Positions 13,601 to 24,773 of a stretch of DNA of 64,000 bases are shown piece after piece. A program made the position numbers and the translations under genes. The stretch is from Tetrahymena thermophila SB210 (Eukaryota > Ciliophora > Oligohymenophorea > Hymenostomatida > Tetrahymenidae), in contig NW_002476335.1 of the NCBI RefSeq assembly GCF_000189635.1, forward strand, positions 1 to 64,000. Direction: 5' to 3'. The stretch's first letter is position 1, and every line of letters begins with the position of its first letter. The notes below the pieces were generated by a model, which saw nothing but the letters and a program-made list of their open reading frames with translations, was not told where the DNA came from and made no database searches.

Positions 13601-15335
13601 GTAAAATATTATAAGAACTCAATTCAACAATATGATACCTTTAAATTAGAATAATTCATATATACAGAATGGTATTAATTAATTATACTTACCCAGTTAC
13701 TAAATAACATAAATACCATCCAGTTTGAATAAATTGTCGCCTCATTAGCATACTTTACAAATGTAAAACTAATAAAGTGAAAAGAAAATATTACTGTTAA
13801 ACTAAATAACAGAGGCAAACACTATAAAAAAAGTCTATCATAATAACCATGAACCTTAGTAATTCAATCACTCATAATATTTCAGAAGAGCAAATAAAAT
13901 TTAAGATAAGTAATCATAAATAAGAAGCATATCTCCACTTTAAGGATTAGAATCACATGATTAAAATATTGCTCATATTCATGGCCAGGAACAAACAGCC
14001 AAATTTTGTTAAAATAATAAATTTAATTTTGATTAATTCTAAAAGCAAGAATAGTTAACTGAATAAATGCAAAAAAAATAATTAGGAGATTCCTTCAGCT
14101 AAGAAAATAAAGGTATGACAAGAAATGATTCATAAACTTTTAAAAGATAAACATTTAAACATGAAATACAGTAATCATTTTCTCCTAAAAATTCTTTCGT
14201 ACCTTCTTCCAATTATTGGAAAGATTAGAATAATGATGAATTTCCAAAATAGATAAATGAAAATGAAGAAGAAATATCTTTAAAATAATTAAATAAAACT
14301 ATTTAAAAGGTTGAACAGGCAATAAATGTTAGCAATAATCATATTATTTAGTTCTAATCTAATTAAAATACTAAAAACGAAGAAAAGCCATTTTTTGCTG
14401 CAGAAAAAAAACAAAATGGTAGAAAGAGAAGTTTATTGAATGGTGTATTTAAAGAAATAAATACTGCTGAAAAGATTGAGAGCTAATAGAAAATTGAAGA
14501 ATCATATCAAGCAAGTAAAGAAAAGAAATATGATGAATCATCAATATTTCCATAAATTAATATCTTACTAGATTCCTAAACAAAATTATAAAGTCAACAA
14601 ATAAACATCTAAAAATAATTTGAAACAGAAAAATTGGAATAGTAAAGTGAGTAGTCTAAGAATTAAAATAAAAGAACCCTAAATCCATATTAAAAATAAG
14701 AAACATTTTAATAGAAAGTTGATTATAACATTCAATAATAAAATTAAATAGAGAATATAGATTAAGTTTTCGAATTCCTTCAAGTAAAATATTTTTCATT
14801 TATATTTATTTTAAATAAAAACTAAATATTTTACCTAAAAAATACTAAAATTAGGATTAAAAATATAATGAAGCTCTAAGTATAGCCCTTACTTAGTAAG
14901 ATGATGATTTCCTCATTTAAGTACTTAAGCTTTCAGGTAATATTTTAGTAGAAAAATTTAATTTGAAAAATTCATACAAAGAAAGATAAATGATTATATT
15001 TACATAAAATAATTTTATTAAAAATTTGATATAATATTAAAATAGAAATGGAAGACTGCATTAATAAACTAGATGATACTCATAGTGAATATTTATTAAC
15101 CAAACTTAAGGGTATGCTATATAATAGATAATACTTAGATTAATGCATTCCTTGGATAACTTAAATTGTTAAAAGTAATGTTTCAATATCATAGCTCCTT
15201 CTTAATTCGTTAATAGACACCATAAAGATTATTCTTGATTAACAATAAAATCCATATGAACCAAATTAAAGTATTACATAAGAAGAGTAACAGAGTATCC
15301 AACAAATCTTATAGATTGCATAGTAGAAAATTTGA
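10637..15335 (+). CDS. TORTIFOLIA1/SPIRAL2-like microtubule-associated protein
   Basis: Six predicted exons (10637-11596, 11663-12020, 12098-12697, 12889-14783, 14855-14936, 15046-15335) sum to an exact 1,394-residue frame. Residues 1-300 form alpha-helical HEAT-like repeats, ending with KICIDIIYTLSV...SFKYDKIKSVREAAQVALVSL. This resembles the '...FDKVKPVRDS...' repeat of the plant TORTIFOLIA1/SPIRAL2 N-terminal TOG/HEAT domain. About 900 residues of Gln/Asn/Lys-rich low complexity and coiled coil (13290-13560) follow. The last about 120 residues (KYNEALSIALTQQDDDFLIQ, then LLTKLKGMLYNRQYLDQCIP and WITQIV) match the C-terminal helical domain of that family in order and spacing. Both ends of the family are thus present. 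The family binds microtubules; role and localisation here are inferred. A 5' exon upstream of 10637 is possible. Confidence 0.72.
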
Positions 15336-15521
15336 AAATCTCTGATAATATGAAGAAGGCTTAGTTTATATTTTGCTTGAGTGCATTTAGTTAATTTATT
15401 TATTATTTATATATATATTTTATTCAAAAAAATTATTGAAGTTTACTATAATGTAATTTAATGTTTAAAGAAGTGTATTAATAATTAAAATGGTATATGA
15501 ATCCTTCAAGCTTTATAAGCA

Positions 15522-16584
15522 TCATTATTAATCTGTAAGCTTTTTATTTGAGTATTTTTATCTAAAAGTTTGAATAAATATATCGAAATCCTCCTTTTTT
15601 ACAGGTTTATCTTTGTTAGGACTTTCACTGTTTCTATTTTTTTCATAATAGCTATTTACTTAATTTTTTTTTAACTCTTTCGTATTTTATCTATCTTCTT
15701 TTAACTCCTATAAGGTATATCCATAAGTGTGAATTATTTTTTCTTTTTTATCAGTTCTTTCTTTTTCAACAGAAGATATCTTTTAAATCCTTCTTCTACT
15801 TTAAGATTTAGCAAATGGGCTTTTCCTTCCAGCATTATACTTTGTCTGAGGAGTTAAAAAATTATTGGAAAATGAATTTTCCTGTTTATCTAATTAAATT
15901 TATGTTGGCTTTTAGACTTTTCTTTAAGTCAACTGCTTAGTGCTTAAATTTTCTTCTTTTTCTTTATCGTTGCTATTTTATCTTGGCGAAATCTTTAATA
16001 GTAAATAAATTAAATTTAACATGAAACTTATTTGTCATAAACAAAATAGTATTTTACTTGTTCTATTTTTATTATGGGCGGTAGCTTTTAATCCTTATGT
16101 TTTTTTATTACTTCCCTCTCATAGAAGGTCTCTATTGAGTTGGTTCTATTTATTGTCGTTTAGTTTAAAAATTATCTATACATTTTAGAATCAACAGGAC
16201 TTCCATCTCTTTTTATCTTTAAATATAATATAAATGAAATTTTTTCTATCTATCTATCTTAAAAATCATATTTTATTTTACCAATCCATTCTTTATGAGA
16301 CTTTATTTATTGCGAGGATTGTAAAAAAATAATCTTAAATTATCATCTAACAAAGGATCGTAAGTTAGAGTTTCTTTTGCACTAAATTTTTAGCAATCAA
16401 GAACAAATGAATTTTCACGCTTTTTAAAATCTATTTTATCTAATTTTAAAGGCTATTGGTCTGCTTTGTTGTACTATTTATTGGTAGAAATGCTCCTAAT
16501 TTTAGTTTTATGTTTTTATTTTGACTCTATTGTAGATCCGGATTAAGGAGATGAAAATTATTCAGAACTTTACTGTTAAGACAT
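15522..16584 (-). CDS. Hypothetical Lys/Ser/Gln-rich protein
   Basis: A minus-strand ciliate-code gene runs from ATG (16584) to TGA (15522-15524). It has about three exons, with introns near 16201-16273 and 15992-16056 that restore the frame. The protein is about 310 residues. It starts MSQQQSSEQFSSPQSGST, continues with a basic Lys/Arg/Asn-rich body (KIRSISTNKQYNK, RRRIQKISSVEKERTDKEK) and ends KKEDFDIFIQTFRQKYSNKK before LTDQQ. No membrane segment, cysteine cluster or known domain is visible. It converges on the TORTIFOLIA-like gene with only 186 bp between their stops. It looks like a disordered, possibly scaffold-like protein; I cannot assign a function. Confidence 0.7.
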
Positions 16585-16968
16585 TTTAAATTGAAAGTTT
16601 ATGATTTGATATTATTTTTGTTTCAAAATTATATATCTTTTTATTGGTTGGTATCTGTGCAAACACTTTTTCGCATATATTTTATTAGAGCTACAATCAA
16701 AAAAAGTATTAATTTTTTTAAAATCTGAAAATGAACAGTAAAGTAAATTCAAGCAAATTAATAAATTTAATATTTCATAATTTAAGATCCTTAATGTAAC
16801 TAACAAAAATAATTAAAATGTTTAAAATAAAAAAAATGATTAAAAAAGTTACAAACACCAATCACACAAAATGTTAGTTTACATTTTAATAATGAATATT
16901 ATTAGATATTTAATTATATTTATTTATATTTAGATAAAAAGTATTTTATATATTCAAAATAGCTTTTT
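16585..16968. other. Intergenic spacer between two minus-strand genes
   Basis: AT-rich spacer holding the 3' UTR of the UBA/RS gene and the promoter of the small hypothetical gene. Nothing else is visible. A short frame on the minus strand here has no supporting features. Confidence 0.6.
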
Positions 16969-18612
16969 TCAGTTATTTTTTTTTTATTCAGAAATGTTGA
17001 GCTTTTCTTTAGTATCTTTAATTAGTATTTCAACGTCTTCTTAGTTATTATTATTTTAGGAGTTTCCTTGTGTTTATGAATTAAGGTTTGCCTAAGGTTG
17101 ATTATTTTGCATCAAAAACATTTAATTTCTCAATTATTAAATATTATTGACTCTACTATCATTTTAGCTTTGTGCTAATGGATTCATTTATTGAAGTAGT
17201 TCTAATTATTATGATTGTAAATCTTATTAATATTTGTATTATTATCTGAGTTGTTCCAGAAGCATATTTTAAGTATTACTTTATTCTTGTAGAGGATTGT
17301 GTTATCTATTTTATTAGGAGTTAACCATATTAAAATTTGAGAATGGATGAAAAGGAAACATAGGGAAGTTAGATTAAGGATATGCACAATGAGGAGGGGG
17401 TGGAGGTGGCATGTTAAAGTTCATCCTATTTTTTAAATCATATTAACCTGGAAATTCGCCATTGGAATTTTTCATAAATTTAAAGAATGGATGAAAAGGG
17501 TGATGTCTGTGATGGTGATCACGGCGATGGTGGTGATGCTTATATTTTCTTGAATGTGGTGAAGAAGAGCTTGAACTTCTGCTAGATGAGCTAGAGCTAG
17601 ATTTAGATTTATTATTTTTTCTTCTATCTTTAGATCTATTGCGGCTACGGCTGCTACTACTGCTCTCACTACTACTAGGAGATTTTCCCTTTTTATTGAA
17701 TTTTCTATGATGACGACGGCCTTTACTTGATTTTTTTCTATCTTTACTTAAAGATTTTTTAATCAAGTAGCGTAAGGCAGACTCGGCATCACTTTTACAT
17801 TTCTTTAAAGCTTATAGGTTTTTCTTAGGATCAGTAAATCCATTCTATATTAAATATTAATTTCCTTTAGCATAATTATCTAAAGTCTGATCATCATATT
17901 CTGTTTCAGAATCTGAGCTTGATGATGAAGATTTTGATCTTTCTTTTTTACCACCACATCTTTTTTTTCTTAGATTACCACATTTTTGCATAATTCCTGT
18001 TCCCATAAATAAGCATTTGAATTATTTCTTCCAAAATTTTTTGCCATTTTTATTATTTTCTGTTTTAAGATATTCTTTTATTTTTGCCAAATCTCCTTAG
18101 AACATACGAATCACCTTTAAATAGAAGGGAATGAGGAAGATGTATCCTGACAAAAGTAAATCTTCAATTAAAGTTTTGTAATTAGGATACTGGGTTTTGA
18201 ACATATCTTCCATTTGTTACTTTTCTGATCCTATTGATTAGATTTATTGAATAAATTAGACTGCTTATTCAACATTTCCACCATTGAATTTGAGGATACG
18301 GAGTCCCATTTTAGGATGAGGGACTTCAACTCTTTTCATTAATTCTTAGTATTAAGCCTCTAAATTGTGCTTCTTAAGTTTTTTCTAGAGCATAGCTTTT
18401 CTGTAAATGATTTTTTCTTTTACTTTTTCTTCGCTTCCATTAGAGTTATAGAGCATTTTGTAAATGATAATAGGAGCAAAAGTTTCCTCTTAGCGTATTT
18501 TTTAATATACATCAGACCATCCTTTAGTGTTCACAATTTATTCCACTATTTAATTAACTTCTTGGAGTAAAGTAGTTTATTGTTATGAATTTTCAATTTC
18601 AAGTTTGTCCAT
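16969..18612 (-). CDS. UBA-like protein with RS and His-rich region
   Basis: One uninterrupted frame of 547 residues runs from ATG 18612 to TGA 16969-16971. The N-terminal 190 residues are helical, with two UBA-like stretches: MGLRILKFNGGNVEQAVQFI (about 102-121) and a helix pair ending GDLAKIKEYL (about 173-182). A clearer UBA pattern follows at about 257-284: GFTDPKKNLQALKKCKSDAE then SALRYL, the usual 'GF.d...nl.AL....gd...Av..L' layout. Residues about 285-345 are Arg/Ser dipeptide-rich, as in splicing SR proteins. A His-rich patch (KHHHHRRDHHHRHH), a proline run (MPPPPPPH) and a Gln/Asn-rich tail come next. The layout suggests a ubiquitin-binding factor linked to nuclear RNA processing, but that role is inferred. 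The UBA assignment rests on pattern only. Confidence 0.75.
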
Positions 18613-20088
18613 TTATTTATTTTATTATTCGGTTTTTGTATTTCAATTTATTTGATTATTTATTTTTTTGAATTAATAATTATTACTCAATGTTGATAAA
18701 TTTTATGAGTTTTTAAAATTATTGATAATTATGATCAGATTTCAAAAGAAATATTTTGGATATTATAATTAATTTCAAAAAAAAAATAAATTAAAAATGC
18801 ATATAATTTACCTGAATCACTAATTACAAACTGTAAATCATTGTTTTTAAACTTATTACCTTGCATTTTTTTTAAATTCGCAAAGTTTTAGCGAAAATAT
18901 ATTTTTTAGAAATATATAAATGGATTAAAGTTTAAAAATTTAAATAGGGGCATAAAATTGTAGCTTTAAGCTTCTAAATTGTAAGCGTTTTTTAAAAAAG
19001 AAATATTAAATAACCTGATTTATAAAAATTTTGAGTAACAAATTTCAAAAGAAAATAATTTAATTTAGAGTAGACATAATTACTTTCTATTACAGCAAAT
19101 AAGCAAAAGAACAATTTACTATTTAAAAAAATACTCAATAATTTTACAGCTTGAATTTGAAATAGTTTGCTGTAACATATAAAATATTAATTATAAAGGT
19201 AAATAATCTAATAAGTTTTAAGTAACTGTAAAGTAAAAGATTTTATTAGACATTTAAAAATTTAAATATTAAAATTATAGCTTTATCTAAGCAATTAAAG
19301 AATATGTATTCTATGAAAATAATAAAAAATGTGTTAGACGCAATATAGATTATATTAGACCTAAAGCTAGCTAATTGGTAATACTAAATATTTGTGTGTT
19401 TAAAAATAATTTCATAAAATAAAAATTTATCTTAAATTAAATTTAGATAGAACAAAAAAAATTATTAAGAATAGATAGAAAATTTTTCTGCTTTTTTTGA
19501 GATATTTTTATTTTAATATGAAATATAATAGTATTCTTTAATTTTTTATCCTTTTTCAAACATTTTATTTTAAATTTCAAATAAATTGGGTTTAAATATG
19601 TAAAAAATAAAATATTTATTTTAATTATTTAATATAAATGATTCTAATATTTTAAATGAAATATTTATTTTTATCTAAAAAATCATAATAACTACTTTTA
19701 TTGTTTAAATTTATAGTCTGATTTTGATTTGAAAATAAATAAGTATTATTTGATTATCAAGGATTATACTTAGTATTATTTTTTAGTTTTCAAATAAAAA
19801 CTGAATCTATCTTTAATGATGGATTTCTTTAAAAATGACTTATTATTAAATTTTGATTAAAACTATTTCCTAATAATAGAAAGTAAAATTATAAAATATC
19901 TTTACATTTTAAATATAATTTAAATGAAACAACACGAATGAAGTGATGATCTTAAAATTTTTAATTAACAACAAATAATTTAATATAGTTTATTTAAGAA
20001 GAATAAATGCATTTTAACTAAATTTTCAATCAGTCAGATATTATTTCATTTTTAAATTTTGTTTTTAATAAATATTTGAATTTTATTT
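18613..20088. other. Long AT-rich intergenic region
   Basis: About 1.5 kb of very AT-rich DNA between two minus-strand genes. I checked both strands for TGA-only frames and saw no exon-like stretch. No tandem repeat or RNA-like GC island stands out. Confidence 0.55.
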
Positions 20089-23000
20089 TCATAAATAATT
20101 TTTGCTAAATGGTTTTTTTTCTTTCGTTTATTATTAATTCATTTTAGATATTTCTGATATCGAATAAAATTGTTTTTGAGATTTATTACTCATTATTGAT
20201 ACATTTTGTGACTATTCTGAAAGTGGCTCCTTTGATCTTTATGATTATTAACTCATTCTTTCTTATGATAAATTATGGGTACTTCTATTATTTTAAACGC
20301 CTTAAGATAGATATCTTTGACTACTTTTTTGCATAACTTAAATATTGTTTTCTTTATTTTGATTAGAATTATAATTATTGTCTATTTATACTTTGAATGT
20401 TTCCCTTAAATTTTATTCATTTAATATGTAGCTGTAAGGATTTCTGTCAGTCCTTTAGCTCACACCTCCAGATAAAGATCCATCGTTTCTGCTACTTTAT
20501 TGGTATTATGGTGGTTTTCTGTAATTTGTGTTATTTGACTGATATTACTAATTAGCAGATATTCTTGAAGAGTCAAGGTGATTGTTTGTTGAATAGAATG
20601 TTTTTTCATTATTATTTACTCCTAAATTAGCAGTTTCATATTAGCTAACTTATCTTCTTGAGCTATCATGGCTAAGTTGTTGTTATCTTACTTCATCTTA
20701 AGATCTGTGTGATTCATATGTTTCAAAAATTTTTCTTCTTCCTTAAGATAATCTTGATCTATTCAATTAACTCTAATCAAGTGGGTTTATTGATAAATTT
20801 GACGACATGTTGATTGCTTATTGCTATAGATTAGAATCATTTTAATTCTAAGATAGGTCATTATTACTTCTTCTATTAGTGTTAGACACACTTCTATTTG
20901 AATTAATTCTTTGTTAATTAACTACATTCATTAAGCTTCTTAGCGAAAGCTGTTATTATTAAGGTTATTAAAGTGATTGACGAAGCGGAATTTGAATATT
21001 TTCAAAAGAATTCCAACTCATTTCAGTCTTAGAAATGCGGCTTATTGAATTTTACAGATTAGTTTATTAAGTATTTTACTGCTATTGCACACTAAATTAC
21101 CATTCCTATGAGCTATTAACACAAAGGTTTGAATTATTATTTAATTTATTTTTATCTATATAGCTCATATTAGATGTAGAATGGTTTCTGTTATTAGCAA
21201 ATTCTCTAGCATTAGACTGGTTGTTATTGTTATATGGTAATTATCTGCTCGATGTGTGAGAATTATTGTAACTAAATATTCTTTCTCTCGATTTAGATTA
21301 TCTCATTTGTTAAGGATAATCTTATTATTCAGAGCTATAAATGCTTTATAAATCTTGTTGAGAATTACTTGAGCTTGAGTTTCTTTGAGGGAATATTTGA
21401 TGAGTAATACGCTCTAACTTATTATGTAGACTTGATAGATGAGGAGGATTGATGCTTGTTTCATCTTCCAAGTTAAACTTTCCTTGAAAAAAGTTGAGGA
21501 TTTATTCTTCTTTTTCATTTTTGCTAAATTCAGAAATTTATAATTAGTGTCTAGAAGAATCAATAGTCTTTAATTTATTATTATTAACTTGACTGTTATT
21601 GCTGTTGTCTTCTTATTGTGCTATTTGTGCATTACTGTTATTATTTAATGATGAAAATCTGTTGAATTAAGATATAGATTAGAAACCCAATGCTGGCTTT
21701 TCTGAAGCTGTTGACTAAAATTTAGATTTATCATTCATACAGAAATTTGGAGATTTGTATGAAGTATTTAGCTATTTCATATGAGACTAATTTTCTACAT
21801 CTAATAAAATTTAATCACTAATCGATATCTTGTTGATGGCCTAAGGAAATTCTAGAGATCTCTTACTTAACTAAACAGAATTTTACTCTGTACCATTACT
21901 TTTATTAGTTTAGTATTTATACTGGTATTCTTCTATTTAAATTTTATCAGATGGATCTTAAGACTAAAAGGAAGAATGCTTTTAATTATTCTATACCTCT
22001 GAATTGATGGTAGGAGGGGTTATTTTAATTTATATTTATTAATTTTATAAATTTGAGTGGCTCTCTTATTAATGCTAACTTTCATAATTCTATTCCATTT
22101 ATTATTATTTCAAAGATTAAACTTTCAAATTTTTATTAGAAAAGTTAGTTTCTGAACAATTACTTTAATATGATTTTATTTATTTTTCATCTTTGGAACT
22201 CATTTAAAAATTATTATTATCATCTATTATTCTATTTTATTCAAAGCTGCATTTGATTTTCGAGCTTGCTAGACTTCTTCCTGCAGGAACTCTTTCTTCT
22301 GTTTTAATTTATTCATCACACTCAAATTGGTTTATTTAAACTCTCTTATCTTCTTATTCTACCTATTCATATAATTATTATTTTTGACTTTCTGAATCTT
22401 AAGAGGTTTTTATGTCTGCTTGTTTAGAGGAATTTTGGAAATCGTTTGCTTATTAACAAGTAGAAGGCTATGAATTAATACATTTTTTATAGGAAGACTA
22501 TGTTACAGATTTGTAATTTTGACACTAATCTTACATAAAATTCTCAACTTTCACTTCTAGTTAAGATTAATTTGTATTTTATTGTAAGTATGGACTCCTA
22601 GATCCTCTCCCTGCTGGAATTCTTTCTTGAGATCTTTACAAGTCAATATTATTTTTTTACTTTCCATTTGAAGATAAAAAAGGTTCTTTTTATTTAGTTC
22701 TTGATTGTTAAAGTAAAGAGAAATTGTCTTCGAATTGTTTTTTTTCAATACTTTTTTCTAATTACTATCCATTACTTTAATAGGGAATGTTCTAAATAAA
22801 GCTATTAGATTAGTTTTACATGATGTTATCTACTTAAAAATATTTAATGTTAAAAAAAAAATGATACAAAAATAAAATTACTGTTTAGTGAATCAGAAGT
22901 TTATTTTAAAAAGTGGTTTGAAGTTTCAAGTTTTATTTTTTCCATTTGCTTTTAAATTTGTAATTTTTGATTTGGAGACACATTTTAAGTTTCTTTTTTT

Positions 23001-24295
23001 TAAACTGACTCAATAATTGTTTAAAGTTATTAAAGATTCTCGATTTGATCATGATAAATGTTTAATTCTCTGCTTCCACTTCTTGAGGATCTATTAATAG
23101 CTTCTTATTAAAGATTCTATACATCATCTTTGTTTAAATTATTAATTAATTCTTCTTATAAAGAGTCTTATTCTTTTGAATTTTCTTATCTTTTAACTTT
23201 AGTATTGCTATTTTTATAATCTTAATCAAATAACTTTTAAACAGCTTAATTCAGTTGATTCTGGATTTACATTTAATCTAATAATTTAATTTGATATTTA
23301 TTATTCAGTTACATCTTAACTTCTTAAATTAATTCAAATTTAATTAAATTAATAATTTTACTTATTTAGAGTGTTGTGCAATATTCCACTAACTTAGAAA
23401 CTATCTCTACCCACATATCATTATTCTTAGTTCCATCACTTTGAGACACATGCTACTATTGCTAAATATTAGGGATAGAATGAGCTAACATACTTTGATC
23501 CTTTATCTAACTTGCTGTGTTTTACTAAATTTCCTTTTATATTTACAAAGTGATGTATTTATGTTCTTATTCAATTTTTTCCTATTATTTGTTCAACGAA
23601 ACAATTTTCTCAGCTGTGTAAAATTTCAATCTATTTTATTATTTGTTAGATATTTTAAATTTAAAAAACATATTAAATATATGAAATAAATACTTTTCAT
23701 GCTAGAGACAATTTTATCCTAGAATTTTAATGTTATCTACTACAATTTTTGCAACTCCTTATATTTTTGATATGATAGTTACTTAAGTATCTTCTCCCAC
23801 AATCTAATATTCCTCTACACCTTTTAAGTTTTCTAAACTAGGTTCACTTAACGAATACAATCCGTGAAGTTCTATTTATAAATATTATTGATATTAGAAA
23901 CATTTACCAAAGTCCTACTATTAAAAATAAATTTTTACTTTAAATAAATTGTTATTCTTCTTCAGATACTTTTTTTATTTAAGAATCAGAATAAGTCACT
24001 GCTTCATCACTTTTGCTTTTTATAAACTTAGAAGATAAAATTTATACTTTGGCATTTAAAATTTTATTTTGATAAATTATAATACCTCATTGAATTTATA
24101 CAAAAGCTTCATTGTATAATCTATGATTTCAACATATTTTTCCATTTAGGAATAGAGCTGTTCTTTATAAATTTCATAATTTTCATTTATATGTTGTTAC
24201 TCTTCTAATTATTAGGTGAGCATTTAGACCTTTTACTCAAGGAGAGCTACTTTATCATTTTAGGCTTTGCTACTTTTATAATTAAATGAACTCAT
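20089..24295 (-). CDS. Coiled-coil and Ser/Gln/Asn-rich protein (single-gene model)
   Basis: The 5' part (24295 down to about 22890) has several short exons encoding coiled coil and amphipathic helix: MSSFNYKSSKAQNDKVALLE, then a Glu/Gln-rich stretch and LHGLYSLSEPSLENLKGVEE. The 3' part is one open frame from about 22800 to TGA 20089-20091, around 900 residues, almost wholly Ser/Gln/Asn/Arg low complexity. No TGA separates the parts. An AT-rich GT...AG segment at about 22796-22875 joins them in phase, so I favour one gene. If they are two, the second starts at ATG 22821 and runs 910 residues in a perfect frame. Two copies of an ER[IV]PAGR motif lie near 22600 and 22280. No catalytic domain is seen; a disordered scaffold or phosphorylation target is likely. 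Confidence 0.6.
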
Positions 24296-24773
24296 TGCTA
24301 CAAAAAATATCCTAACTTCTTTATTAATTTGATATTTATTTTCAAATAATGTTATTTGAAATTGAGTTTCTTAAATTATTGATAATCAGATAGGAAATTT
24401 TATAATAAATACTAAAAAATATGATATGATCGTTTGAAATATGATACTTAATTAATAAATTAGTCTAATTAAGAAGGGATCGTTGTATGAATATTTGAAG
24501 TAAAAATGATTTAATTATTTATAACAAAAAGTAATCGTGGTTTAGAAAGTTGATATACCTTTTACTCAAATCATGTTAATTAAAATATAAGATAATAAAA
24601 AAAAAAACAAAAAAAAGGATTTAGTTCCTCTTGGTTAATAGCAATTCAATTTAGATTAATTGAAAAGAAAGAAATTTGTATATTTTTGATTTGATTGGCA
24701 TTAACAGAAACACCAGCAAAAAATTAACTCTAACATTTATTGAAAATATAAACAAAATAAAAATAAATAGGAA
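24296..24773. other. Divergent intergenic region
   Basis: This 478-bp gap separates divergently transcribed genes, so it should hold both promoters. It is AT-rich, with an A-rich run near 24597-24616. No ORF is visible. Confidence 0.6.

Noticed and set aside
15112-15138. A 27-nt GT...AG segment that could be a tiny intron in the TORTIFOLIA-like gene
   Set aside because: It is in phase and open when read through, and the retained residues complete the family pattern (LLTKLKGMLYNRQYLDQC). It is far shorter than the other introns, so I kept it as coding.
17472-17669. Minus-strand ORF within the UBA/RS gene
   Set aside because: It is a frame shadow of the RS-rich region; the long frame 16969-18612 explains the sequence.
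22557-22748. 63-codon minus-strand ORF starting MKKNNSKTIS
   Set aside because: It overlaps the long open frame in another phase and ends at an early TGA; the longer frame carries the duplicated PAGR motif.
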